A stretch of 46,408 nt of DNA, taken from positions 1 through 46,408 of the forward strand of contig JAKPEO010000098.1 in the NCBI GenBank assembly GCA_029551925.1. Direction: 5' to 3'. This document shows positions 7,993-18,300 of the stretch, piece by piece; within the stretch, counting starts at the first letter, position 1; every line of letters begins with the position of its first letter. The notes beneath the pieces are model-generated. The model was given only the letters and a program-made list of their open reading frames with translations, ran no database searches and was not told the DNA's origin. This DNA comes from a bacterium. Lineage in GTDB: Bacteria > JAGOBX01. A program made the position numbers and the translations under genes.

Positions 7993-9573
7993 TTATTCAT
8001 TGCCTTCCAAGTCCGCTACAATCTCATCAATCGCTTTGCGCAGTTTGTTCTGCCGCTCAACAATTTCTTTTATCTCGGCGTTGAGTTTTTTAATATCAAT
8101 TACCTCGCGGGTATCTTTTTGTGCTACATAGGTGGATACCGCGATATTATAGTCGTTCTCCGCTATGGTTTTATTGTTCACCAGTTTGGCAAAATGTTTG
8201 ATGTCTTTTCGCTCTTTGAAAGCGTTTAATATTTTTTCGCGGTTTTCCTCAGTCAACTTATTCTTATTACCGCCACGCACAAATTCAGCTGACGCGTCAA
8301 TAAACAGCGTTTTATTGTCATTCTTGCTTTTCTTTAGCACGATTATGCAGGTTGCGATAGTTGTGCCAAAAAAAAGGTCAGGTGGAAGTTGGATAACCGC
8401 GTCAATATAGTTGTTATCTATAAGATACTTGCGAATCTTCTGCTCTGCTCCGCCACGATATAACACTCCGGGAAATTCAACAATTGCCGCAGTGCCGCTG
8501 GTGGAAAGCCAAGAGAGCATATGCATTGTAAAAGCAAGGTCTGCCTTGCTTTTAGGCGCCAACACTCCTGCCGGCGCAAAACGCGAGTCATTAATAAGCA
8601 GCGGATTGCTGTCGCCTTCCCATTTTATAGAATACGGCGGATTAGATACTATTGCGTCAAACGGCTCGTCATCCCAGTGCTTAGGGTCGGTCAGCGTATC
8701 GCCGTGCGCAATATCAAAATGATTGTAATTGATATCGTGTAAAAACATATTGATACGGCAAAGGTTATAGGTTGTTAAGTTTATCTCCTGACCAAAGAAT
8801 CCAATTCGAACATTTTCTTTGCCGAGAATCTTGGCAAACTTCAAAAGAAGCGAGCCGGAACCGCAGCACGGGTCATATACTTTATTTACTTCCTTTTTGC
8901 CTACAGTTGTCAGTAGCGCTAACAGTTCGCTTACTTCCTGCGGGGTAAAAAATTCGCCACCGGATTTGCCAGCATTAGAAGCATACATAGTCATCAAAAA
9001 CTCATAAGCGTCACCAAATGCGTCAATACTGTTATCATTATAGTTGCCATTGCCCAGTTGCATATCTCCTATTGCATCCAACAGTTTAACAAGTTTTTGA
9101 TTTCTTTTTTCTACGGTATTGCCTAATTTATTGGAATTAACATCAATGTCATCAAACAAACCTTTAAAATCATCTTCGCTGTCAGTCCCCTTAGCTGAAT
9201 TTTCAATATTACGAAATACGCGGGCAAGAGTTTCGTTAAGATTTTGGTCATTTTTTGCATTTGCGCGGACATTGCAAAAAAGTTCGCTCGGTAAGATATA
9301 AAATCCTTTTTCTTTGATAGTATCCGCTCGACCGAACTCGGCTTCTTTATCCGATAATTTAGCATAATCAAAGTCTTTATTCCCGCTGCGCCGCTCGTCT
9401 TCATTAATGTAATTTGTCAGGTTTTCACTGATAAAACGATAAAAAAGCATCCCTAAAACATATTGCTTAAAATCCCAGCCGTCCACACTGCCGCGTAAGT
9501 CATTAGCAATCTGCCAGATAGCGCGGTGCAGTTCCGCGCGTTCCTGCTCTTTGGTTTGGTTGTTATTTGCCAT
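7993..9573 (-). CDS. hsdM: Type I restriction-modification DNA methyltransferase subunit HsdM
   Basis: A 526-residue N6-adenine methyltransferase that, with HsdS, protects the host DNA using S-adenosylmethionine. The N-terminal helical domain runs to about residue 160. The catalytic domain then shows [10 protein letters not shown], the AdoMet-binding motif [10 protein letters not shown], and the catalytic NPPY at residues 311-314 ([10 protein letters not shown]), typical of N6-adenine enzymes. I chose the ATG at 9571-9573 (MANNNQ) because TGAGGAA lies seven bases before it; an upstream ATG at 9585 would place that site inside the gene. It is first in the operon hsdM-hsdS-hsdR, two bases before hsdS. 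Nothing is missing or broken. Confidence 0.96.
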   Translation of the reverse strand: MANNNQTKEQERAELHRAIWQIANDLRGSVDGWDFKQYVLGMLFYRFISENLTNYINEDERRSGNKDFDYAKLSDKEAEFGRADTIKEKGFYILPSELFCNVRANAKNDQNLNETLARVFRNIENSAKGTDSEDDFKGLFDDIDVNSNKLGNTVEKRNQKLVKLLDAIGDMQLGNGNYNDNSIDAFGDAYEFLMTMYASNAGKSGGEFFTPQEVSELLALLTTVGKKEVNKVYDPCCGSGSLLLKFAKILGKENVRIGFFGQEINLTTYNLCRINMFLHDINYNHFDIAHGDTLTDPKHWDDEPFDAIVSNPPYSIKWEGDSNPLLINDSRFAPAGVLAPKSKADLAFTMHMLSWLSTSGTAAIVEFPGVLYRGGAEQKIRKYLIDNNYIDAVIQLPPDLFFGTTIATCIIVLKKSKNDNKTLFIDASAEFVRGGNKNKLTEENREKILNAFKERKDIKHFAKLVNNKTIAENDYNIAVSTYVAQKDTREVIDIKKLNAEIKEIVERQNKLRKAIDEIVADLEGNE

Positions 9574-9697
9574 ATTTTTCCTCACTTTTTCTTTTTGACC
9601 GTTCTAAACAACTGATGTTTTTTCTTTTTAAATTGGCGTTTCTATTTTTTTTCTAATTCTAAATAGAAAAGTAACTTTTTTTTAGCCATTAGGAAAT

Positions 9698-9725
9698 ATA
9701 TTATAAAAATTAGTGTCTAAGTCAA
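9698..9725 (-). promoter_or_regulatory. Candidate promoter of the hsdMSR operon
   Basis: On the minus strand: TTGACT (9720-9725), 16 bases, TAATAT (9698-9703), about 125 bases before the hsdM start. No other match as good lies between here and the gene. Confidence 0.5.
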
Positions 9726-9787
9726 GCGGAAAAAATTGCAAGAAAGAAAAAAGAAATTTAAATGGCTTTTTTTATTATTTTTCTGAG

Positions 9788-9809
9788 AAAATAGGGACAG
9801 TTCTATTTT
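9788..9809. repeat. REP-like palindrome (AAAATAG-N8-CTATTTT)
   Basis: Seven-base perfect arms enclose GGACAGTT. The sequence ATAGGGACAGTTCTAT is of the kind found at ends of REP-associated IS200-like transposase elements. It lies with other repeat debris between hsdM and the transposase relic. Confidence 0.5.
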
Positions 9810-9873
9810 TTTTACGAAATTAAAGTTTCTTGCTACTCATTTTCACTGCATTTTTGCGGTTACATTCCGTAGT

Positions 9874-9899
9874 CTAAATGGGGTCACTAAATGGGGTCA
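9874..9899 (+). repeat. Tandem 13-bp duplication at the edge of repeat copy 2
   Basis: CTAAATGGGGTCA occurs twice back to back (9874-9886 and 9887-9899). The second copy runs into the 88-bp repeat, so the repeat arm is nested in a partial second arm, which suggests repeated insertion or end slippage at this site. Confidence 0.7.
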
Positions 9900-9975
9900 G
9901 ACGTCTTGAAAGTCTCTTTTTTTATTATTATTGATAAAATAAAAAAAATAAAAAAGTTGCGATTAATTTTCTTGA
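9888..9975 (+). repeat. 88-bp direct repeat, copy 2 (right edge of restriction island)
   Basis: Identical to 3681-3768. Here the right arm of the palindromic element is missing: after CTTGA the sequence changes to unrelated DNA (GTTTATCTAC...), so this copy is truncated. The rest of the gene-free stretch 9574-10085 is AT-rich DNA with the palindromes listed and no ORF that I can support. Confidence 0.9.
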
Positions 9976-10085
9976 GTTTATCTACAAATCTTATTAATTA
10001 TATGAAAAACTGCATTTAGATTAGATATGATATTCTTGGTCATCTCATAAACAATCTCGTTTTTAAAAAATTTACAAATAATCAA

Positions 10086-10397
10086 ATGTGCATTTGTGCA
10101 AGCCTGGCACTTATTTCTTTAAATAATAATAATAATAATTCTGAACTTACTATTAGAAACGCTGTCCTGCTTCGTAAAATTTCGTTTGGCTCACAATCTA
10201 TAAAAAGCGTTTCTATGGCAGCAATTTTTTTAACTGTGTTTGCCACTTTAAAATTGAATGGAATTAATCCGGTTGATTTTTTGTTAAATGCCATCAAATT
10301 GTATATTAAAACTAATTCATTGCATTTGATTCCATTCAAATTTACTTTCCAAAGGCTAAAACATTACTTATTTTTTTGCAAAATTCAAAATAAATAA
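10086..10397 (+). pseudogene. Transposase C-terminal relic (IS66-like)
   Basis: The open frame contains NNNSELTIRNAVLLRKISFG, then GSQS, FLTVFATLKLNGINPVDFLL. This matches the layout of the IS66-family transposase C-terminus: an Asn-rich stretch with the catalytic-Glu region (NNxxER-like, here NNSEL), R-x-x-V-x-x-RK-x-x-FG-x-x-S, a hydrophobic helix, then G-x-NP-x-x-L. The upstream part is gone; reading back in frame meets a stop at about 10019. Six AAT codons in a row (10122-10139) make part of the Asn run. It has no start signals of its own and no terminal inverted repeats were found, so this is a dead fragment. Family assignment is by motif pattern only. The following 280 bases (10398-10677) hold no gene, only the promoter region of the kinase. 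Confidence 0.55.
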
Positions 10398-10645
10398 AAT
10401 TTCAGGGATTTTGTCTAATCATAATATCCTATATACGAATATGCGCACATTCGCACATAACCCCATACTCAATCTTCAACTTTCGCAAAATATAAGGAAA
10501 AATTAAAAAAAATTTTATATTTTTTGTCTATTTTTTTCGGGACATTATAAACTTTATCTTCTTAAATTAATTAGGGAGACACTATATTTGTATATTTCCC
10601 GTCTTTTTGACTTGGTTAGAAAATTTTTATCTATAAAATTTATAG

Positions 10646-10674
10646 TTGACATTTGAAATTTATAAGAGTAAAAT
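10646..10674 (+). promoter_or_regulatory. Promoter immediately upstream of the first hybrid kinase
   Basis: TTGACA (10646-10651), 17 bases, TAAAAT (10669-10674). The expected transcript start (about 10681) falls on the second ATG of the gene, so this promoter would give an almost leaderless message. Confidence 0.55.
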
Positions 10675-10677
10675 ACA

Positions 10678-13600
10678 ATGATGACTAAATTTGGATTAAA
10701 ACAAAAAACACTTCTTTTATTTTTTATTATCTGCATACTTTCTTTTTTAATTATCTGGCTGCCTTTTAGAAAGCATTTATGGAATTATAAATTTAATGAC
10801 ATTCAAAAAAATTATTTAGAGCAACTCGGGCATTTAGATTTTGCAATAACTAATCATTTCAAAAATGTAGAAAACATTTTGAAGTTGCTTGTTAACAATG
10901 ATATAGTGCGCAGCCGTAATGACAGTAAATTCACTAATTTTCTTAATGCCGACGAAAAAACATTCAAATATAATTACACTGAAAACGAACTGAAAATAAT
11001 AAATTTATTTAAAGCATTTAAAGATAATTTTCCATATATAAATTCTATTTATATGGGCAGAGAAAACGGCGCTTTTGTGCGCTCACATCCGCGTAATAAA
11101 CCGACAAAATATGACCCGCGCGAACGACCGTGGTATAAAATATCCAAACTTAATCCAACAGCAATTTTACGCACGCCGCCATATACTTCTTTAACCACAA
11201 AAGATATTAATATCGGCACTGTTTGCGCTTTAACTGACACGCAAGGATTTTATGGAGTAATAGGTATTGATGTTACAATAGAAAATTTAACAAATTATAT
11301 ACAAAATATCCGCATAGGAAATGCTGGGTTTATATTACTAATAGACGATAATGATTATATATTATCAATATCTGATTCTTATTCGCAATTGCTAATGCAA
11401 AAAATTGAAGACAATATACTGCCTGACTTTAACAAAATTTTCAAGTCAGAAAGCGGAAATTTTACAACATTATTAAATAAAAATGAATATTATATTTTTT
11501 ATACCACTAGCAAATTAAATTGGAGATTATGCGCCGCATTACCGACCGCTGAAATTAATGCTAAAATAAACGATTTTCTTTTAAAAGTTATGATCATCTT
11601 TTTTAGCGCGCTTATTATTACTGCAATTTTAGGGATGCTGTTATTTGAAAAAATAATTATAAAACCAATATTACAACTAAAAAATTTAGCAATAGAAATA
11701 AAAGATAAAAAAGAATTTTCAATAATAAAAAATACGCGAGAAAATTTGAATTTCAAAGATGAATTAAAACATCTTGCAGACGCTTTTATTGAAATGTTAG
11801 AATCTATAAAAGCATCAAATATAAAGCTAATTGAATCAGAACGCAAATATCGCGGCATCTTTGAAAATGCTGTTGAAGGACTTTTTGTAGCAAATAAAGA
11901 TGGCGAAATTATAGATTGTAATAATGCTTTTTTAGAAATATTAGGCATTGCCCATAGCGATTTTAAACTATCAGAAAAAAATCACGATAAAGAATATCCA
12001 ACAGCCAAACTAAATATTACCGAATATTTTTCTAATAAAAATTTATGGTACGATATAATAACGCGAGATTTTAACGAAAATTTAGCAAAGCCTATTGAAA
12101 CAGAGATAATTCAAAAATCCGGCGAAAAACGATTTGCGCGTATTAAATTATCACAATCAAATTCTTCTGCTCAATCATCATTTCTTGAAGGTATAATTAT
12201 TGATATAACTGACAAAAAACTTATAGAAAAAGAATTATCAGACCAAAAACAAAATATTGAAAATCGTTATAGACAATTGACTGAAATTATGTCAGAAGCA
12301 TTTGCAATTACAGAACTTGATTTTACAATCGTATATGCTAATACAAAATTTTATAAACTATTTGAATACTCTGACTATAATTCTAAATTTTCATTAAAGA
12401 AACATATCTGTAATACTGAAAATTTTGAAAAATTCGAGAAGATATTAAAAACAAGTATTGAAGGTATAAATAATAATAATTCGTTTAATTATGAATTAGA
12501 ATGGCAAACTAAAAATAACAAAAAAATACAGACAATATTATCTATTAGTAAATTTTTTGATTCTATCCAGGCCAGATATTTTTATGCTGTTGTATTAACA
12601 GATATTTCACTATTAAAACAAATCGAAAATGAACTGCGGCTTGCTAAAATTTCAGCAGATGATGCAAACCGCGCTAAATCAGAGTTCTTAGCCAATATGA
12701 GTCACGAAATCAGAACGCCGATGAACTCTATACTCGGCTTAACGCATTTATCTTTAAAAAACAGCGATATACCTGAACAAGTCCGCGATTATTTAATGAA
12801 AATACATAAAGCAGCTCTTACACTCTTACGGATTATTAATGATATTTTAGATTTATCAAAAATTGAGGCAGGCAAACTTACATTAGAAAACATTGATTTT
12901 AACATTGAAACTATACTTGAAAATATATCTAATATAACTGAAATAAAAACGCGCGAAAAAAATATAGAACTTTTAATTAGAATAGCACCAGACATACCGT
13001 TAAAATTAATAGGCGACCCGCTACGACTCGAACAAGTGCTTTTAAATTTAACTAACAACGCCGTAAAATTTACAGATAACGGCGAGATTATAATTTCAAT
13101 AACAGAAGACAAAAGAATATCATCAGATAAAATTCGCTTGTTGTTTTCTGTCGCTGATACCGGTATCGGAATGACTGCCGAACAACTCGGAAGAATCTTC
13201 CAGCCATTTAGTCAAGCGGAAACTTCAACTACTCGCACATTCGGCGGCACTGGTCTCGGACTTACAATATGCAAAAAAATTGTTGAATTAATGAACGGCA
13301 AAATTTGGGTAGAAAGCAAAATCAATAAAGGCAGTATTTTTTATTTTACCGCAGAATTCAATATTGCAGATGAAAAATCTGCAATATTTGACGATACATT
13401 AATTTCAAAACTTCGCGGATTAAAAGCGTTGATAATAGACGATAATGAACAATCGCGACTAATTATAAAAGAATTGCTCGAACAATTTTATTTTTCAACA
13501 GTATTAGCTGCGTCAGGCGCAGAAGGGCTTGCAGAATTTGAAAAACCAAATAATAAATTCGATATTGTGTTTATTGATTGGAAAATGCCAGAATTAGACG

Positions 13601-14238
13601 GATTGACTACCGCAAAAATAATAAAAGAAAAACAAACTAATGAAAACAAACCAGCGATTGTTATAATGACTGCATACGGTAAAGAAGAAATTATCGAAGA
13701 AACACAAAAACTAAATCTTGACGGCATTTTAATAAAACCAATCAATCGTTCAGCTATGTTTGATACTATCTTAAATATTCGTAGAGACAAATTAACAAAC
13801 GAAAAAATTCCGATAAAATCAAAAGAACCAAAAACTGATAAAAAATCAACTCAAATTTTAGAAGTGAAAAAAACTAAAAATATTTTGTTGGTGGAAGATA
13901 ATGAGATTAACACATTTATTGTATTAGAACTTCTTAAAAATACGGCGTTTTCTGTGGATACAGCAGAAAACGGAATAATTGGATTATCAAAAGTTTATAG
14001 TCAAAAATATGATTGCATTCTGTTAGATATAAATATGCCGCTGCTCGACGGTTATGAAACGGCAAAAAAAATACGAATAGAAGGAAAAAACATAAATACT
14101 CCTATTATTGCGCTGACTGCCAACGCGCTTGAATCTGAAAAACAAAAATGTTTAGAATGCGGAATGAACGATTTTTTATCGAAGCCGTTTAATCCTGAGC
14201 ATCTTATCGAGATACTTAATAAATATTGCGGCGCATAA
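10678..14238 (+). CDS. Hybrid sensor histidine kinase with dCache, two PAS and two receiver domains
   Basis: A 1186-residue inner-membrane sensor. A membrane segment at residues 10-27 is followed by a periplasmic dCache-type sensor (about 30-300) with the signature YDPRERPWYK, a second membrane segment at about 303-322 and a HAMP region. Two PAS domains follow (about 386-510 and 529-650). The kinase core has the H-box MSHEIRTP with phospho-acceptor H676, and N, G1 (ADTGIGM) and G2 (GGTGLGL) boxes. Two receiver domains end the protein, with D967 (FIDWKMP) and D1117 (LLDINMP). It likely senses a small extracellular ligand and passes phosphate to its own receivers and to partner proteins downstream. 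No HPt domain is present here; the second kinase in the cluster has one. It is the first gene of a four-gene cluster. Confidence 0.93.
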   Translation: MMTKFGLKQKTLLLFFIICILSFLIIWLPFRKHLWNYKFNDIQKNYLEQLGHLDFAITNHFKNVENILKLLVNNDIVRSRNDSKFTNFLNADEKTFKYNYTENELKIINLFKAFKDNFPYINSIYMGRENGAFVRSHPRNKPTKYDPRERPWYKISKLNPTAILRTPPYTSLTTKDINIGTVCALTDTQGFYGVIGIDVTIENLTNYIQNIRIGNAGFILLIDDNDYILSISDSYSQLLMQKIEDNILPDFNKIFKSESGNFTTLLNKNEYYIFYTTSKLNWRLCAALPTAEINAKINDFLLKVMIIFFSALIITAILGMLLFEKIIIKPILQLKNLAIEIKDKKEFSIIKNTRENLNFKDELKHLADAFIEMLESIKASNIKLIESERKYRGIFENAVEGLFVANKDGEIIDCNNAFLEILGIAHSDFKLSEKNHDKEYPTAKLNITEYFSNKNLWYDIITRDFNENLAKPIETEIIQKSGEKRFARIKLSQSNSSAQSSFLEGIIIDITDKKLIEKELSDQKQNIENRYRQLTEIMSEAFAITELDFTIVYANTKFYKLFEYSDYNSKFSLKKHICNTENFEKFEKILKTSIEGINNNNSFNYELEWQTKNNKKIQTILSISKFFDSIQARYFYAVVLTDISLLKQIENELRLAKISADDANRAKSEFLANMSHEIRTPMNSILGLTHLSLKNSDIPEQVRDYLMKIHKAALTLLRIINDILDLSKIEAGKLTLENIDFNIETILENISNITEIKTREKNIELLIRIAPDIPLKLIGDPLRLEQVLLNLTNNAVKFTDNGEIIISITEDKRISSDKIRLLFSVADTGIGMTAEQLGRIFQPFSQAETSTTRTFGGTGLGLTICKKIVELMNGKIWVESKINKGSIFYFTAEFNIADEKSAIFDDTLISKLRGLKALIIDDNEQSRLIIKELLEQFYFSTVLAASGAEGLAEFEKPNNKFDIVFIDWKMPELDGLTTAKIIKEKQTNENKPAIVIMTAYGKEEIIEETQKLNLDGILIKPINRSAMFDTILNIRRDKLTNEKIPIKSKEPKTDKKSTQILEVKKTKNILLVEDNEINTFIVLELLKNTAFSVDTAENGIIGLSKVYSQKYDCILLDINMPLLDGYETAKKIRIEGKNINTPIIALTANALESEKQKCLECGMNDFLSKPFNPEHLIEILNKYCGA

Positions 14239-14262
14239 TTTTTTTTAAAGAGGTAATAACCA

Positions 14263-15297
14263 ATGTTTGAAAACACATCAAAAAAAATAATATTAGCTAT
14301 TGACGATATGGCTGAAAATATAGAATTATTAAATAATATTCTAAAAGATGACTATATTGTAAAAATGGCATTAGACGCTGAAACAGGCATAAAAATTGCC
14401 ATAGAAAAAATTCCGGATTTAATTTTATTAGATATAGTTATGCCAGAAATTGACGGTTTTAAAGTATGTAAAATATTAAAAGAAAATCCAAAGACAAAAA
14501 ATATCCCGATAATTTTTGTGACTGTTAAAGACGATGTTATCGACGAAGAATGCGGATTTAGATTAGGCGCTGTTGATTATATTACCAAACCATTTATTCC
14601 TGCTATTGTCAAAGTGCGCGTAAAAACGCATATAGCGCTAAAAGATTACACTAATAAATTAGAACAATTAGTAGAACTACGCACAAAAGAAATGTTGACC
14701 GCATATAATGAATTAATAAATAAACTTGCGCGGGCAATAGAATACAAAGATAATTTAACAGGTCAGCATATAAATCGAATGGCTGTAATAACTTTAGAGA
14801 TGGGAAAAAAAATAGGGCTGCCAAATAAAGATTGCGAGTTGTTGTATAATTCTACATTACTACACGACATTGGAAAAATAGGTATTCCTGATGACGTGTT
14901 ATTAAAGCCAGGCAAACTAAGCGAACAAGAATGGGAATTAATGAAGAAACACACTTTATTTGGCGCTGATATAATCGGCGAAACGAATCAAGAATTATTA
15001 AAAGTAGCTAAAGTTATTACTCTTACGCACCATGAAAAATGGGACGGCACTGGTTACCCAAATGGTTTAAAAGGCGAGGAAATACCATTATTCGGAAGAA
15101 TTGTGGCATTAGCCGATGTATTTGACGCATTGATACATACTCGCCCGTATAAAACAGCGTGGAAACTTGAAGACGCATTAAATTTAATAAAAGAACAATC
15201 AGGCAAACATTTCGACCCGAATTTAGTGCCGATATTTTTAGAAATAATAAACGAATTATTAAAAAAAGATCCTTTGTTTTTTGAAGATAAAAAATAA
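14263..15297 (+). CDS. Response regulator with HD-GYP domain (probable c-di-GMP phosphodiesterase)
   Basis: A 344-residue cytoplasmic regulator of the RpfG type. The receiver domain covers residues 1-125 with phospho-acceptor D57 (LLDIVMPEIDG). A helical linker leads to the HD-GYP domain, with HD at residues 201-202 (LLHDIGKIG), the downstream HHEKWDGTGYPNGLKG with the GYP signature, and DVFDAL. All hallmark residues are present, so it is likely active in hydrolysing cyclic di-GMP, with the receiver controlling activity. It starts 24 bases after the hybrid kinase, with AAAGAGG before the ATG, and is followed 13 bases later by the next kinase, so it is probably an output of this phosphorelay. 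The last gene of the cluster has an N-terminal receiver very similar to this one. Confidence 0.94.
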   Translation: MFENTSKKIILAIDDMAENIELLNNILKDDYIVKMALDAETGIKIAIEKIPDLILLDIVMPEIDGFKVCKILKENPKTKNIPIIFVTVKDDVIDEECGFRLGAVDYITKPFIPAIVKVRVKTHIALKDYTNKLEQLVELRTKEMLTAYNELINKLARAIEYKDNLTGQHINRMAVITLEMGKKIGLPNKDCELLYNSTLLHDIGKIGIPDDVLLKPGKLSEQEWELMKKHTLFGADIIGETNQELLKVAKVITLTHHEKWDGTGYPNGLKGEEIPLFGRIVALADVFDALIHTRPYKTAWKLEDALNLIKEQSGKHFDPNLVPIFLEIINELLKKDPLFFEDKK

Positions 15298-15310
15298 ATA
15301 AAAATATTAT

Positions 15311-18300
15311 ATGGAAAAAAAACAAAAAAAATTTCAATCAATATCCAAGCAATTCGCCAATTTTTTATTGCTTACTATTTTTATCTCAGTTACAGTGCCG
15401 TTGGTTTTTTCAGCGTTTTTTTTTGCTACTAAATTAAAAAAAGAATCTATTGAAAAAGACACTGTGCTTGTAAAAAATCTTGCTTATACTATCGGTTCAT
15501 TTTTTGAACACGCTATAAATATAAATAAAATACTTGCAAATAATGCAGAAGTCAAAACCGCTATTTTATCAGCAGACGATAATTTTGAAAATAGGAAAAA
15601 AAATATAAATTAAAATATTCGCCGACTGACAAATTTGACGGAATTTCTGGACTGCCTATATTCTGCGAATACCAAAAAAAATACTCGTTTATAGAATTAT
15701 TTTTTTTGCAGGATTTGAAAGGACAGCAAATTGCGCGAAGTTTTGGGAATTTAGGGTTGCGCGGCGACCGCTGGTGGTTTAAACATTTTATCAATAATAA
15801 TAATCAGCCGTTTTTTTCAAAATCTTATTATTCATTAACCGGAAATAAACCTGTTATTTCCATATTTCATCCGGTAGTTCATAATGATACTACTATTGGA
15901 ATATTAGGATTAGATATTAATTTCGACGAGATACAAAAATACATAGAAAAAAATCTAAGCGATACTAATATGTATGCTATTGTTGTAGATAATGAAGGTA
16001 TAATCATCGCTCATCCGCAGAGACAATATTTACAAGAAATACATAATATACGGACACTTGTAAAAGAGCGATTAATTTTTACGCCGGACGGAAAGCCGGT
16101 ATTTGATTTAAATAGAAATCATAAAACTCAAAAATTAAGTTTTAATTGGGATAAACAAATCAGTATTTGCGCTGATAACGCGGCGGCTGGCAATTCAGGT
16201 TATCTTGCAAACGCTAAAATTGAAAATACTAATAATTTTATTTTTTATACACCGATAAATTTTTCGATTAATACAGACAACGGCAAAAAATATGTTGTTT
16301 TGCTTATCCGCAGCGCTGATTCAATATATTACAAACAGAATTTTTATATAGTGCTGACTCTATCTATTTCTATTTTATTGTCTATTATCGCATATTTGCT
16401 GTGCAAACGCATTATCGAAAAAAAAATAATCAATCCAATATTGAAATTAACAGAATATATGAACGCATATCAAGCGAACGGTTATTCTCAAAATAATATA
16501 GAAATAGAAGAAAATAACGAATTGAAATATATGCTTGCAGCTTTTAAAAATATGATTTCTGCGATAGAAGAAAAAACATTAAAATTAGAAAATTACAAAA
16601 AACATCTTGAAGATATGGTGGCTGAGCGGACTGCGGAACTGCAAAAAATGAATAAAAATTTAGAAACCGAAATTGAAGAAAAAAACAAAGCATACTTTGA
16701 AATTTTAAAATTAAAAACTGCAATAGAACAATCTGCGAATGCTGTTGTTATTACTGATATTGAAGGAAATATTATTTATGTTAACTCTGCTTTTGAACAC
16801 ATTACGGGTTATACCTCATACGAAGCGTTCGGCAAAAATCCGCGTATTTTAAAATCTAATAAACATTCAAAAGAATTCTATGAAAAACTTTGGAATACCA
16901 TCATTTCTGGAAATATCTGGCGCGGCGAAATATGCAATAAAAAGAAAGACGGCGCGCTGTATTGGGAGATGATGACAATCACTCCTATAAAAAACGAAAA
17001 AAACGAAATTTTAAATTATTTAGCGATAAAAGAAGATATTACCGAAGAAAAAGAAAACATAGACAAACTCAAAATTGCAATGCAAAATGTTGAACGCGCA
17101 AATGCGGTAAAAAACGCATTTTTAGCTAATATCAGCCACGAAATACGCACACCAATGAATGCTATAATTGGTTTTACAAATCTATGTAGTATTATGAGCG
17201 AATTAACAGAAAAACAAAAATCTTACATAGAAAAAATTCAAAGCGCAGCGTTTTCTCTTATGCAGACTATGGATAATATTTTATATATTTCAAGAATAGA
17301 AGCCGGCGATTTAAAACTGGAATACACTGATTTCAATATTGATGACGAATTAACGCAAGTGATACAAAAAATAAAACAGGAGGCGCTAAACAAAAAAATA
17401 GATATTACATTCAAACGCGATCCGCTGATACCGAAAATGCTTATCGGTGATGCGGTTAGATTGCAACGAGTCTTGTTAAATTTAGGAAATAACGCAGTAA
17501 AATATACACATAGAGGTTCTGTGACAATAGAAGCCGATTTGCTTCAGCAGACAGAAGAAAAAGTTTTACTGCGATTTGCTGTGATTGATACGGGCGAAGG
17601 CATCCCAATATCAAAATTACATAATATATTCGACTATTTTTATCAGGTGGATAATTCCACTACTAAAAGACATTCTGGTGTTGGAATTGGGTTAACTATT
17701 GCAAATAAAATTGTTGCAATGATGGACGGAAAATTAAAAGTAAAAAGCGCTGTAGGCAAAGGCAGCGAATTCTATTTCGACATTTGGTTAGAAAAATCTA
17801 AAAAAACTCAAAATCAAGAATCGGCAAATAACAAAGAACCCGAAAAAAAATTAGATTTTTCAAAAAACATACTAGTTGTTGATGACAATGAAATAAATAG
17901 AGAAGTAGCTTATGAATTGCTTACCGCATTCAAATTCAAAGTTGACACTGCGGCAAACGGCATTGAAGCGCTGCAAAAAATCGAAGAGAAAAAATATGCA
18001 TTAATATTGATGGACATTTATATGCCAGAATTAGACGGTATTGAAACTACGATAAAATTAAGAGAAAAATTTAATAATGAAGAACTGCCGATAATAGCAT
18101 TAACAGCAAGCATAATGCCTGAAGAGATACCAAAACTCAAAAAAATCGGAATGAACGATGTTATAATCAAACCTATTGTATCTAAACATTTATATAAAAT
18201 TTTAAGCAAATATCTCAAAGCTAATATTAAAAAAAAGGAAGACGATTTATCTATTAATCAGAAAGATCTAATAAAAAAATTAAAAGATATTGCGCCGTTC

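Noticed and set aside
7940-8000. ATGAATAATG-type short repeats at the hsdM-hsdS junction as a phase-variation tract
   Set aside because: The units are irregular and short, and a shift would alter only the first few HsdS residues, which are probably not essential.
10086-10339. Antisense 85-residue open frame over the transposase relic
   Set aside because: The plus-strand frame carries recognisable transposase motifs, so the minus-strand frame is a shadow.
11499-11948. 149-residue open frame antisense to the first hybrid kinase
   Set aside because: A shadow of the coding strand; low-complexity Ser/Ile/Phe-rich product and no start signals.
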